Assembly: GCF_000143825.1 (NCBI RefSeq)
Contig: NZ_CM000961.1
Coordinates: 248,001 to 312,000 of the forward strand
Direction: 5' to 3'
From: Corynebacterium genitalium ATCC 33030
Lineage (GTDB): Bacteria > Actinomycetota > Actinomycetes > Mycobacteriales > Mycobacteriaceae
DNA length: 64,000 nt
Shown: positions 36,675 through 52,556 of the stretch, piece after piece
Layout: the number at the start of each line of letters is the position of its first letter
How positions within the stretch are numbered: the first letter of the stretch is position 1
Position numbers and translations under genes: made by a program
Notes under the pieces: generated by a model
Seen by the model: the letters and a program-made list of their open reading frames with translations, nothing else
Database searches by the model: none
What the model was told of the DNA's origin: nothing

Positions 36675-36697
36675 GTGATTGTGAATCTCACAATCAC
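36675..36697. repeat. Perfect 10-bp palindrome in the tuf leader
   Basis: GTGATTGTGA-ATC-TCACAATCAC, arms 36675-36684 and 36688-36697, directly upstream of the tuf ribosome site (AGGAGG at 36656-36663 region). It could be a protein operator or an mRNA hairpin with a 3-base loop. The TGTGA/TCACA half-sites recall CRP-type boxes, but the 3-base gap does not fit the usual 6. Confidence 0.6.
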
Positions 36698-36731
36698 GTG
36701 GTTGTTCATTTGCAAATGTGCCAGTTACATG

Positions 36732-36760
36732 ATCCTAGATTTGTTAATGCCGTTTTTCAA
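36732..36760 (-). promoter_or_regulatory. Candidate tuf promoter
   Basis: Minus strand TTGAAA (36755-36760), exactly 17 bases, TAGGAT (36732-36737). This is a strong housekeeping promoter and leaves about 75 bases of leader containing the palindrome. Confidence 0.7.
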
Positions 36761-36915
36761 ACCACAGGCCGGGGCTTGTCTAGGGCTCCAACCACTGCGG
36801 TAGGCAGTTGATCTGTGGTAACGGCCGGCTCAGTGAAACGTCGTCAAGCGATGCTCCGCTCAGCTCGGCCGCTACCGCCCCTCCCTCCTGGCACAGAAGG
36901 GAGGGTTAGCTGGGC

Positions 36916-39039
36916 TTAAGCCCGGCCGTTGCGCTCGTCGATGATGTCCTGAGCGATGTTGGACGGAACCTCACCGTAGGAGTCGAACACCATGGTGAAG
37001 TTCGCACGGCCAGCGGTGGAGGAACGGAGGTCACCGATGTAACCGAACATTTCGGACAGGGGCACCTTCGCCTTGACAACCTTGGCGCCGGAACGGTCTT
37101 CCATGGCGTACACCTGGCCGCGGCGGGAGCTGATGTCGCCGTTGACGGTACCCATGTACTCCTCGGGGGTGACAACCTCGACAGCCATAAGCGGCTCGAG
37201 CAGCACCGGCTTCGCCTTCGCGACAGCTTCCTTCAGGGCCTGGGAACCAGCGAGCTTGAACGCCATCTCAGAGGAGTCGACCTCGTGGTAAGCGCCGTCC
37301 TCGAGCGTGGCCTTGATGTTCACCAGCGGGTAGCCAGCAAGGTAGCCGTACTGCATCGCATCCTGGATACCAGCGTCAACCGACGGGATGTACTCCTTCG
37401 GCACCCGGCCACCGGTGACGGCGTTTTCGAAGGTGTAGGTCGGGGACTGGCCCTCTTCGAGCTCGTCTGCCTCCGGAGCGTACGGCTCGATGGAGATGAT
37501 GACCTTCGCGAACTGACCGGAACCACCAGTCTGCTTCTTGTGCGTGTAGTCGAGGTGCTCAACCGGCTTGCGGATGGTCTCGCGGTACGCAACCTGCGGG
37601 GAACCGATGTTCGCTTCGACCTTGAACTCGCGCTTCATACGGTCAACCAGGACGTCGAGGTGGAGCTCGCCCATGCCGCCGATGACGGTCTGGCCGGACT
37701 CCTCGTCGAGCTGCACGGTGAAGGTCGGATCCTCCTCCGCGAGCTTCTGGATAGCGGTACCCAGCTTCTCCTGGTCAGCCTTGGTCTTCGGCTCAATAGC
37801 GACCTGGATCACCGGGTCCGGGAAGTCCATGGACTCCAGGATGATCGGGTGGTCCGGGTTGCACAGGGTGTCACCCGTGGTGGTTTCCTTCAGACCGATG
37901 AACGCGTAGATGTTGCCGGCATCAGCGTGCTCGACCGGGTTCTCCTTGTTCGCGTGCATCTGGAAGAGCTTGCCCACGCGCTCCTTCTTGGACTTCGTGG
38001 AGTTGAGCATCTGCTCGCCCGGGATGGCCTGGCCGGAGTAAACGCGCACGTAGGTCAGCTTGCCGAAGAACGGGTGAACGGCAATCTTGAACGCCAGAGC
38101 GGAGAACGGTTCCTCGACGGACGGCTTACGCGTCATCTTCTCTTCACCGTCGACAGAGGTGCCCTGGACCTCGCCAATGTCCAGCGGGTTCGGCAGGTAG
38201 TCAACAATAGCATCGAGCAGCGGCTGCACACCCTTGTTGCGGTACGCGGTACCGCAGAAAACCGGGTAAATCTCGGAGTTGACGGTCATCTTGCGGATGG
38301 CGCCCTTGATCTCCTCAACAGTGAGCTCCTCGCCGCCGAAGTACTTCTCCATGAGTTCCTCGTCGGACTCAGCGACAGCCTCGAGCAGCTGCTCGCGGTA
38401 CTCCTCAGCCTTGTCCTGAAGGTCAGCCGGGATCTCCTCGATGGTCGGCTCCGCACCGGTCTCGACCTTGCCGCGCCAGGTGATGGCCTTCATGTCGATG
38501 AGGTCAACGACACCATCGAAGTCGTCCTCAGCGCCGATCGGCAGCTGCATGACCAACGGCTTAGCGCCCAGGCGGTCAATGATGGTCTGGACGGTGTGGT
38601 AGAAGTCCGCACCGAGCTTGTCCATCTTGTTCACAAAGCAGATACGCGGCACGTCGTACTTAGCGGCCTGACGCCACACCTGCTCGGACTGCGGTTCCAC
38701 ACCCTCTTTACCGTCGAACACTGCAACAGCACCGTCGAGAACACGCAGGGAGCGCTCAACCTCAACGGTGAAGTCAACGTGGCCCGGGGTGTCGATGATG
38801 TTGATCTGGTTGTTGTTCCAGAAGCAGGTAACAGCAGCGGAGGTAATGGTGATACCGCGCTCCTTCTCCTGCTCCATCCAGTCCGTGGTCGCGCCACCGT
38901 CGTGCGTCTCGCCGACGCGACGGTTAATACCCGTGTAGAACAGGATGCGCTCGGTCGTGGTCGTCTTACCGGCATCGATGTGGGCCATGATGCCGATGTT
39001 GCGGACCTTAGCTAGGTCCTTAAGCACTTCTTGTGCCAC
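36916..39039 (-). CDS. fusA: Elongation factor G
   Basis: 707-residue translocation GTPase. P-loop [40 protein letters not shown] and [10 protein letters not shown] are intact; C-terminal [20 protein letters not shown] is the domain V end. GTG 39039 gives the family N terminus [19 protein letters not shown]; the longer frame to 39087 lacks homology. A short G/C hairpin (36879-36905) lies just past the stop but has no T-run. Confidence 0.97.
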   Translation of the reverse strand: MAQEVLKDLAKVRNIGIMAHIDAGKTTTTERILFYTGINRRVGETHDGGATTDWMEQEKERGITITSAAVTCFWNNNQINIIDTPGHVDFTVEVERSLRVLDGAVAVFDGKEGVEPQSEQVWRQAAKYDVPRICFVNKMDKLGADFYHTVQTIIDRLGAKPLVMQLPIGAEDDFDGVVDLIDMKAITWRGKVETGAEPTIEEIPADLQDKAEEYREQLLEAVAESDEELMEKYFGGEELTVEEIKGAIRKMTVNSEIYPVFCGTAYRNKGVQPLLDAIVDYLPNPLDIGEVQGTSVDGEEKMTRKPSVEEPFSALAFKIAVHPFFGKLTYVRVYSGQAIPGEQMLNSTKSKKERVGKLFQMHANKENPVEHADAGNIYAFIGLKETTTGDTLCNPDHPIILESMDFPDPVIQVAIEPKTKADQEKLGTAIQKLAEEDPTFTVQLDEESGQTVIGGMGELHLDVLVDRMKREFKVEANIGSPQVAYRETIRKPVEHLDYTHKKQTGGSGQFAKVIISIEPYAPEADELEEGQSPTYTFENAVTGGRVPKEYIPSVDAGIQDAMQYGYLAGYPLVNIKATLEDGAYHEVDSSEMAFKLAGSQALKEAVAKAKPVLLEPLMAVEVVTPEEYMGTVNGDISSRRGQVYAMEDRSGAKVVKAKVPLSEMFGYIGDLRSSTAGRANFTMVFDSYGEVPSNIAQDIIDERNGRA

Positions 39040-39204
39040 GTTGTATACCCCAACTTGTCGTCTTGTTGCGGCCGCTTCCACCCGCACCTGCGGGAAATGC
39101 GACAGCGATTTGAATGTTTTCCTTTGTCGATTCTGCCACTAAATCGCGATTATGGCAGGCCGAGACACTAAATGCGCCCCTGGCAACCGGAGCTGTAGCG
39201 ACAA

Positions 39205-39672
39205 TTACCAGCGGTAGTGAGCAAAGGCGCGGTTAGCCTCAGCCATCTTGTGCGTATCTTCGCGACGCTTCACGGATGCGCCAAGACCGTTGGACGCATC
39301 CAGGATCTCGTTAGCCAGACGCTCGGTCATGGTGTTCTCACGGCGCTGCCGGGTGAAGGTGACCATCCAGCGCAAAGCCAAAGTGGTGGAACGGCCCGGA
39401 CGGACCTCAACCGGCACCTGGTAGGTAGCGCCACCAACACGGCGGGAGCGAACCTCCAGATCCGGACGGATGTTGCCCAGAGCCTTTTCGAGGGTGCCAA
39501 CCGGATCCGTGCCGGTCTTCTCGCGACACATCTCCATTGCGCCGTAGACAATGCGCTGCGCGGTGGACTTCTTACCGTCCTTGAGAATCTTGTTGATCAG
39601 CTGGGTGACCAGCTCAGAATCGTAAACCGGGTCCTTGACTACGGGACGCTTCGGTGCTTGCTGCTTACGCAT
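39205..39672 (-). CDS. rpsG: 30S ribosomal protein S7
   Basis: 155-residue head-assembly protein. It begins [19 protein letters not shown] and includes [19 protein letters not shown] and [11 protein letters not shown]. It follows rpsL by 3 bases in the str operon; fusA starts about 165 bases further. Confidence 0.97.
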   Translation of the reverse strand: MRKQQAPKRPVVKDPVYDSELVTQLINKILKDGKKSTAQRIVYGAMEMCREKTGTDPVGTLEKALGNIRPDLEVRSRRVGGATYQVPVEVRPGRSTTLALRWMVTFTRQRRENTMTERLANEILDASNGLGASVKRREDTHKMAEANRAFAHYRW

Positions 39673-39675
39673 TGA

Positions 39676-40047
39676 TTACTGTCCCTTCTTCGCGCCGTAA
39701 CGGGAGCGAGCCTGCTTGCGGTCCTTGACACCCTGGGTATCCAGAGCACCACGGATGATCTTGTAGCGGACACCCGGAAGGTCCTTCACACGGCCACCGC
39801 GCACGAGCACCATGGAGTGCTCCTGCAGGTTGTGGCCCTCACCCGGGATGTAAGCGGAAACCTCGATGCCGGAGGTCAGGCGCACACGCGCGACCTTACG
39901 CAGAGCGGAGTTCGGCTTCTTCGGAGTGGTGGTGTACACGCGGGTGCACACACCGCGGCGCTGCGGGGAACCCTTCAGGGCAGCCGTAGCGACCTTGGCT
40001 TTCTTGTCGTGGCGGCCCTTGCGGACCAGCTGCTGAATAGTTGGCAT
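39676..40047 (-). CDS. rpsL: 30S ribosomal protein S12
   Basis: 123-residue decoding-centre protein. It begins [12 protein letters not shown]. The two sites that give streptomycin resistance when mutated carry the sensitive residues: Lys in [13 protein letters not shown] and Lys in [12 protein letters not shown]. First gene of the str operon (rpsL-rpsG-fusA). Confidence 0.97.
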   Translation of the reverse strand: MPTIQQLVRKGRHDKKAKVATAALKGSPQRRGVCTRVYTTTPKKPNSALRKVARVRLTSGIEVSAYIPGEGHNLQEHSMVLVRGGRVKDLPGVRYKIIRGALDTQGVKDRKQARSRYGAKKGQ

Positions 40048-40331
40048 ACCATCGCTTTCTTGTCGTCGTCTGGTGTCTCAAGTCTCCACCGTCCGGCATC
40101 GCGCCCGAACACGCAAAAATGGGGGCTCTTCTTCGGGGCCCTTCCGCGTGTGCGAACATCGCGCCGTCCGAGGAGAACGGGGAGTTCTTTTCCATTTCCG
40201 CGACGCGATAAACGCGCAGCGGCGGAATCGGGTTCAAAAGTACAGGGTACGGGCGGCGGAAAGCAAATCGCTTCCCCGCTCTCAAGGTGACGGGCACGCT
40301 TCGCCGCTTAGAACTAAGTAGCTTTGGGGGC

Positions 40332-40988
40332 ATGTCGACCGATTCTGCAGACAATGTGCCCCGTAAGCGCGTTTCACACGCACGCCGCCAAGAGATCGCC
40401 GATGTCCTCGCCGCGGCCTTTGCCGACGGCCAACTGAACACCACGGAGTTCGACGAGCGCACGGCGGTAGCCTGGCGCGCCACCTACGCCGACCAGCTCG
40501 ACGAGCTCACTGTCGACCTCTCCCCTGTCCAGCAACTCCCGGACACAGCAGGCTGGTCCTCTGCCGCACATCAGCCGCGATCCAAGGCTCTCGACTTTGT
40601 CACTGGCGAGCCCGGCGGCACGTCCAGCTCCATTGCCGTCATGGGTGGCGTGGAGCGCTCCGGAGACTGGCTGATCAACAGCAACCACTTCTCACTCGGA
40701 CTCATGGGTGAAACCCAGCTAAACCTGCTCCAAGCTCGCTTGGCCTCCGATCACATTCGGATTAGTGCCAATGCGATCATGGGCGGGATCACCATCGTCG
40801 TCCCGGAAGACGTGCGGGTGAAGTCCGAAGGTTTCGCCCTGATGGGCGGGTTCGGGGTTACCGACCACCCCAGCGTCACTATCGCTCAGCGGGATCTGCC
40901 TGACGACGCCCCCACCATCACCATCGCCGGCATCGCCCTCATGGGTGGCGTGGACATCATCCGGGCGGCAAGGAGCGCGAAGATGTAG
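40332..40988 (+). CDS. DUF1707 / LiaF-like domain protein
   Basis: 218-residue cytosolic protein. Residues 10-62 form a DUF1707 domain (VSHARRQEIADVLAAAFADG, LNTTEFDERTAVAWRA, YADQLDELTVDL). Residues 110-215 are a beta-solenoid-like LiaF C-terminal domain with repeated MGG turns (VMGGVERSGDW, AIMGGITIVVPEDV, ALMGGFGV, ALMGGVDI). Such proteins are linked with cell-envelope stress sensing in actinobacteria. ATG 40332 was preferred to the upstream in-frame start because DUF1707 begins shortly after it. Confidence 0.85.
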   Translation: MSTDSADNVPRKRVSHARRQEIADVLAAAFADGQLNTTEFDERTAVAWRATYADQLDELTVDLSPVQQLPDTAGWSSAAHQPRSKALDFVTGEPGGTSSSIAVMGGVERSGDWLINSNHFSLGLMGETQLNLLQARLASDHIRISANAIMGGITIVVPEDVRVKSEGFALMGGFGVTDHPSVTIAQRDLPDDAPTITIAGIALMGGVDIIRAARSAKM

Positions 40989-41000
40989 AGCTCACAGCCC

Positions 41001-41101
41001 TGCGGAAAAGTTGACAAACTGGATTCCCACCTAGAACCGTCTACGCTGGTCACAGCGTTCTTGGCCGGTAGATCGACATCGGGTTTGTCAACTTTTCCGC
41101 A
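41001..41101. mobile_element. 101-bp MITE-like element with perfect 19-bp inverted ends
   Basis: TGCGGAAAAGTTGACAAAC (41001-41019) is repeated in exact reverse complement at 41083-41101, separated by 63 bases. Neither arm is extended by neighbouring bases. No clear target-site duplication is seen. It holds no gene. It lies between the DUF1707 gene and the rpoC terminator and could be a non-autonomous IS derivative, or a long-stem RNA. Confidence 0.65.
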
Positions 41102-41133
41102 ACCGCCCTCCCAACGAGCCCTGAACACAGCGA

Positions 41134-41168
41134 AAGGCCCGGCCTCCCACGCGGAGAGACCGGGCCTT
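41134..41168 (-). terminator. Terminator after rpoC
   Basis: AAGGCCCGG (41134-41142) pairs with CCGGGCCTT (41160-41168). It is 24 bases past the rpoC stop. The tail on the minus strand is only TTTCG, so it is weak or depends on other factors. Confidence 0.65.
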
Positions 41169-41191
41169 CACGCTTAAGCGCGACGGGCTAC

Positions 41192-45202
<4,011 letters not shown>

Positions 45203-45271
45203 GTAAATGTTCCTTTTCTTCTAGGTTTTATGAGTTCAAGTTCGTATCTGTGGGAGCGGGCGGCGCTTTTC

Positions 45272-45282
45272 GCTTATCGACG
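45272..45282 (+). repeat. Copy of the 11-base word in the rpoB-rpoC spacer
   Basis: Exact copy. Its last two bases overlap the 3' arm of a 7-bp hairpin, GCGGGCG (45256-45262) / CGCCCGC (45281-45287), between the two polymerase genes. Confidence 0.85.
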
Positions 45283-45300
45283 CCCGCCCCCGCCTAGCAC

Positions 45301-48798
<3,498 letters not shown>

Positions 48799-49111
48799 CT
48801 CACGCGGGGCACGTGCATCGGCGCTTATGCTCGTGGACACCCGCTGGATAAATAGCGTTTCATTTAGTGGAAGCCCCGTCCCCCTAAAATGCACAAAGCC
48901 ACCTTGTCAAACCCACTTTTCTAAAACATGGATCCAAGGTTTCATTCACGCACCGGCGACGGCTTCCAGCGCAAGGAGACAGCTTATACCCCCGATGACT
49001 GTTTGTAAAGCAGTCTTGCATAATGCTCCGTCGAAGCGCGATCGCTTGTCGTGGAACTCTACCACCTCACTGCTTGCGGAGCGCAACCCTGGAGGGGTGA
49101 TTCGGCGCGTG
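48799..49111. other. Upstream region of rpoB
   Basis: 313 bases without a gene. On the minus strand TTGACA (48905-48910) is a good -35, with TAGGGG 18 bases further as a possible -10. The rpoB transcript would have a leader of roughly 75 bases. The downstream end of the DUF3068 gene adjoins it; no terminator between them was evident. Confidence 0.45.
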
Positions 49112-50092
49112 TCAGGATGTGACCTGCGCAGACCTTCCCCGGCCCGGGCGCAGCGCTCCAATCAAACCGCCGATTGCTAGCAGTGATCCCAGCCCGATCG
49201 TGCCCCATGTCACCCAGCGAGAGACAGACTGTGTCACGGTGGTCAGCTGGCCCGCCATCTGCTCCACGTCGGCCGGATCCATTACGGCGTCGTACGCGAC
49301 GATGTCTTGGGCACGGCGGCCGGCGTGGTCGGCATAGTAGTCGTCCACACGCTCATTGATCCCCACGACAACACCGGTGATCTGATCGACAGTGAACTCA
49401 CGCGTCGCATCGTGGTGGCGGAACACCTGGCGCTGCCCGCCGTCGGGCGCTGGCAACGTCTTGGTGTTCGCCGCGTCCGCATACAGCTTTGCGACGTTGA
49501 CCGCCTCGACCCGCTGCTCAAACACATAGACAGAACGGCCGGCGACTTCACGCTCCTCTTTGAATGTGGCCGGTACTGTCGTGCGCAGCGACGGCTCAAA
49601 GACGGCATAATCCGTTTGCTCGACGTCGAGGGGGAACTTCAGCCACACGCCGTCGACGGGGACCTCCGCGTCCGGCATGGCCATCACCGTGCTCAGATTC
49701 GCCGTGGTCACGAACGCCCCAGACTTGCGGTCCATCTCGTACGACCACGTCGACGCAGTGATTAGATTGTCGAAGTCCGAGTCTTTGTCACCGCGCAGCA
49801 GAGAATCGCCGATCCGCAGCCCCGTGCGCTCCTCTGTCGCCGGGTTCTGCACGGTCATGTGCAGCTGGCGGGTAACGGGGACCTCAACGACCTTACCGTC
49901 CTCACCGGCATCAGGGTCGAAAACCCGGCCGTGCGGGTCGTGCATTGCCCAGGTGGTGTGCTCGAGGTTCAGCGGGAAACGGGCATCCCCCAGAAGAAAC
50001 CGTGGAGCCACCAGTCCCGCGACAATGAGCGCGATGCCTACCCCGACAAGGAGGGCGGACAAAATGCGGGACTTGGGAAGCATGCGTGCCAC
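49112..50092 (-). CDS. DUF3068 family envelope protein
   Basis: 326 residues with an N-terminal membrane segment (ILSALLVGVGIALIVAGLV) and a C-terminal one (VTWGTIGLGSLLAIGGLIGAL) that ends in a basic tail, so most of it (about 270 residues) faces outside. Sequence blocks such as MTVQNPATEERTG and WLKFPLDVEQTDYAVFE fit the actinobacterial DUF3068 (PorA-family-like) proteins; function unknown. Two starts are possible, 50092 and MLPK at 50083. It sits between rpoB and rplL on the same strand, with an rplL terminator upstream. Confidence 0.82.
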   Translation of the reverse strand: MARMLPKSRILSALLVGVGIALIVAGLVAPRFLLGDARFPLNLEHTTWAMHDPHGRVFDPDAGEDGKVVEVPVTRQLHMTVQNPATEERTGLRIGDSLLRGDKDSDFDNLITASTWSYEMDRKSGAFVTTANLSTVMAMPDAEVPVDGVWLKFPLDVEQTDYAVFEPSLRTTVPATFKEEREVAGRSVYVFEQRVEAVNVAKLYADAANTKTLPAPDGGQRQVFRHHDATREFTVDQITGVVVGINERVDDYYADHAGRRAQDIVAYDAVMDPADVEQMAGQLTTVTQSVSRWVTWGTIGLGSLLAIGGLIGALRPGRGRSAQVTS

Positions 50093-50151
50093 TTTACAAT
50101 CCCATCACCCCAGCCCCTATCCCCGCCACGGCAGGACGCGGGGGCAGGTAA

Positions 50152-50162
50152 CGTCGAAAAGC
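50152..50162 (-). repeat. One-base variant of the 11-base word (GCTTTTCGACG)
   Basis: A in the middle replaced by T; located just past the rplL terminator. Listed because variants of the word cluster at the same kinds of positions as exact copies. Confidence 0.5.
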
Positions 50163-50189
50163 AAAAAGCCCCTGCACACAGGCAGGGGC
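50163..50189 (-). terminator. Intrinsic terminator of rplL
   Basis: GCCCCTGC (50168-50175) pairs with GCAGGGGC (50182-50189), 6-base loop, followed on the minus strand by five T. Sixteen bases past the rplL stop. Confidence 0.88.
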
Positions 50190-50205
50190 AAGATGCGTGA
50201 AACGC

Positions 50206-50598
50206 TTACTTGAGGGAGACCTTAGCGCCAGCCTCTTCCAGCTTAGCCTTAGCAGCCTCAGCGTCATCCTTGTTAGCGCCCTCGAGGATGGCCTTCGGAG
50301 CACCCTCAACCATCTCCTTGGCGTCCTTCAGACCCAGACCGGAGACGATCTCGCGGACAGCCTTAATAACGCCGATCTTCTTGTCGCCAGCGTCCTCGAG
50401 AACGACGTCGAACTCGTCCTTCTCCTCCTCAGCCGGAGCGTCGCCAGCAGCGCCCGGAGCGCCAGCTGCTGCAACTGCAACCGGAGCGGCAGCGGTCACG
50501 TCGAAGACCTCCTCGAATTCCTTCAGGAACTCGGAGAGCTCGATAAGGGTCATTTCCTTGAACTGCTCGATGAGCTCGTCCTTGGTGAGCTTAGCCAT
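50206..50598 (-). CDS. rplL: 50S ribosomal protein L7/L12
   Basis: 130-residue stalk protein. N-terminal dimerisation part ([20 protein letters not shown]), an Ala/Pro/Gly hinge ([16 protein letters not shown]) and the C-terminal factor-binding domain ([21 protein letters not shown]) are all present. It follows rplJ by 70 bases. Confidence 0.97.
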   Translation of the reverse strand: MAKLTKDELIEQFKEMTLIELSEFLKEFEEVFDVTAAAPVAVAAAGAPGAAGDAPAEEEKDEFDVVLEDAGDKKIGVIKAVREIVSGLGLKDAKEMVEGAPKAILEGANKDDAEAAKAKLEEAGAKVSLK

Positions 50599-50668
50599 TG
50601 TGGCTTCCTTTCTGTTGTGGCCTTACACAAGGCCGTAAGAGTGTGTTTTGGTTCGGGACGCACCGCTG

Positions 50669-51193
50669 TTAAGCGGCTTCGTCCTGCTTGTCCTGCAGTG
50701 CGGCAACAAGTCGTGCCGTCTTGGAGGCCGGAGCCTGGAACAGGCCAGCAGCCTTCGCCAAAGAGCCCTGGAAGGCGCCAGCAAGCTTGGCCAGAGTGGT
50801 CTCGCGGTTGTCCATCTCTGCGACAGCAGCCACCTGGGATGCGTCGAGAGCGTTACCGTCCATGTAGCCGCCCTTGACAATGAACAGGTCATTGTCCTTA
50901 GCGAACTTCTTCATGGTCTTCGCGGCATCCACAGTCGCGTCACCCTTGATGAAGGCGACAGCGGTGGGGCCGGTCAGGTAATCGTCGAGACCCTCAATAC
51001 CGTGCTCATTAGCAGCGATCTTGACGAGGGTGTTCTTGGCGACGTGCAGTTCAACATCAAATCCGAGCTCACCGCGCAGCTGCTGCAGCTGGCTCACGGT
51101 CAGACCGCGGTACTCGGTGAGGAAAACAGCGGACGAGCCTTCGAACTTCTCCTTCAGTTCAGCCAGCTCAGCTGTGTTCTTCGGGTTTGCCAT
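50669..51193 (-). CDS. rplJ: 50S ribosomal protein L10
   Basis: 174-residue base of the L7/L12 stalk. It begins MANPKNTAELAELKEKFEGS, with SAVFLTEYRGLTVSQLQQLR. In many bacteria L10 represses its own operon by binding the leader; a leader with an attenuator-like stem precedes this gene. Confidence 0.96.
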   Translation of the reverse strand: MANPKNTAELAELKEKFEGSSAVFLTEYRGLTVSQLQQLRGELGFDVELHVAKNTLVKIAANEHGIEGLDDYLTGPTAVAFIKGDATVDAAKTMKKFAKDNDLFIVKGGYMDGNALDASQVAAVAEMDNRETTLAKLAGAFQGSLAKAAGLFQAPASKTARLVAALQDKQDEAA

Positions 51194-51245
51194 GACACAC
51201 GCCTCCTTCCAATTACTTCATGTTGTATCCGCCCGGAGCATTTCG

Positions 51246-51256
51246 CTTATCGACGC
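51246..51256 (+). repeat. Copy of the 11-base word GCTTATCGACG
   Basis: Exact copy between the leader terminator and the rplJ start, about 55 bases upstream of ATG. Confidence 0.85.
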
Positions 51257-51284
51257 CACGTGGCAGCCACCACGCGACCGGCGC

Positions 51285-51318
51285 AAAACAAAATGCCCCG
51301 TGCAGAAGCACGAGGCAA
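51285..51318 (-). terminator. Attenuator-like terminator in the rplJ leader
   Basis: Minus strand TGCCTCGTGC-TTCT-GCACGGGGCA (51295-51318, one G-T pair), followed by TTTTGTTTT. It is about 100 bases ahead of rplJ. It may attenuate rplJL transcription or simply end the upstream serine-hydrolase message. Confidence 0.75.
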
Positions 51319-51513
51319 TGCGCTTTTCAAGCGCTATACAAGCCACGTTTCTCCTGCGTGGGTCACTCCATGGGTGGAGTCTTCGATCCTTCTAGGCTTT
51401 CGCCTTCGGGATGACCGACGGTCTTCGGTGAAACTTGAGCGCGGGAAGACTTCCCGTTCAAACTTCGTTGGTGAACCTTAGTGCAGGGTGGCGCGGGAAA
51501 CCAAATCGCGCAA

Positions 51514-52485
51514 TCACTGCTTCTTGTTCTTGGCAGGGTCTTCCAGCCCGAGAAGTTCGAACGCGAACGGTTCAATCTCCGTGGACGAATCGGCAGCCAC
51601 GAAAGACGCACGCTGTTTACCCGTGTCGAGCAGCAGCATGGACGAGAACCCGAACGTTCCGCCGTTATGCCAGTACAGCTCAGTGCCTTTGATATTCGGC
51701 CAGGTGAAGCGGAACTTGTCGCGCTCGAGCACATATGCGGCGTATTTCGCCATATCGCAGGTGGTGGACCGTAACCCACCGGAAGGAGCCGTGCCGTCCA
51801 TCTCCCACGCCTGGACGCGCCAGCCCAGCATGGACACTCCCCGCGGCTTGCCTGGCCCCACTGTTCCCGGCAGCGCCACGTACGTTTCCGTCATGCCCAG
51901 CGGATCGAGCACGCGCTGCTTGATCAGCTCGGGGTAGCGGGTCCCGGCAACCTCGGCCAGCAGGAGACCAAGGAGATCGTGGGCGAGGTTCGAGTACGTC
52001 TCGGCGCCGCGGCCCTCCAACCGCGCCGCTAACGCTTGGTCGACAACATCGTCGACTGTGATGCCCACGTCAGGATTCAAGCCCAGCACCGCTCTTACTC
52101 TGCTACTGAGTCGCTGCTTGCCCATCCGCGGCAAACCGGAAGTGTGGTTGGCAAGTTCCGCCAACGTCACCGTCGATACTGCCGCGCCGCGTACCCGCTC
52201 CCCCAGCACGTCCTCCACGGTCGTGTCAGGCGTGGCCTCACCCAGCTCGATCGCCTGCTCCAAGAGATCAGCGGTGAACGTCTTCGTCACCGACGCGATC
52301 TCGAACTCCGTGTGCTCGTCCGCGCCGAGACCGGCGAAGCGGGTCTGCCCGTCCTCGAGGACGAAGGCCGCGATATTGCGCAGCGGGTAGACGTCTTCCC
52401 CCGCTTTCGCGGCCGAGGCCGTGAGCAAACCCGCCAAACGCTGATCGCCGGTTTGGTTCTGGGAGAGAGCAACGCGTTTCAGCAT
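51514..52485 (-). CDS. Serine hydrolase of the beta-lactamase/DD-peptidase family
   Basis: 323 residues. Active-site SxxK is SVTKTF (near residue 65), the YxN motif is YSN in AETYSNLAHDLLG, and the third motif HxG is HNGG in YWHNGGTFGFSSM. The fold is that of class-C-like serine hydrolases and esterases. Unusually no signal peptide or lipobox is present at the ATG start 52485, so the enzyme may act in the cytosol. Substrate unknown. It lies just upstream of the L10 leader. Confidence 0.82.
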   Translation of the reverse strand: MLKRVALSQNQTGDQRLAGLLTASAAKAGEDVYPLRNIAAFVLEDGQTRFAGLGADEHTEFEIASVTKTFTADLLEQAIELGEATPDTTVEDVLGERVRGAAVSTVTLAELANHTSGLPRMGKQRLSSRVRAVLGLNPDVGITVDDVVDQALAARLEGRGAETYSNLAHDLLGLLLAEVAGTRYPELIKQRVLDPLGMTETYVALPGTVGPGKPRGVSMLGWRVQAWEMDGTAPSGGLRSTTCDMAKYAAYVLERDKFRFTWPNIKGTELYWHNGGTFGFSSMLLLDTGKQRASFVAADSSTEIEPFAFELLGLEDPAKNKKQ

Positions 52486-52556
52486 GACACCCAGTCGTAC
52501 CTCAGATGCGCGATTAGTAAAGCTGGCGACCTTTTGCCCCCGCGCCGACGGATCAG

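Larger units (their letters stand above)
51194..51513. other. L10 leader region
   Basis: 320 bases without a gene. On the minus strand it carries several hairpins (for example GACTCCACCCATGGAGTGACC near 51364-51384), the terminator-like stem at 51285-51318 and an exact 11-base word at 51246. The layout fits an autoregulated rplJ leader, but I could not match an Rfam consensus by eye. Confidence 0.5.

Noticed and set aside
36675-36697. GlxR/CRP binding site at the tuf leader
   Set aside because: Half-sites match TGTGA/TCACA, but the gap is 3 bases where these sites need 6. Kept only as an unexplained palindrome.
37285-39015. A 576-codon plus-strand open frame
   Set aside because: Antisense to fusA, same codon-shadow composition, no ribosome site.
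48799-48894. Longer rpoB start adding 32 residues
   Set aside because: The extension lacks similarity and would start inside the probable leader. GTG 48798 gives the family N terminus and the usual 1165 residues.
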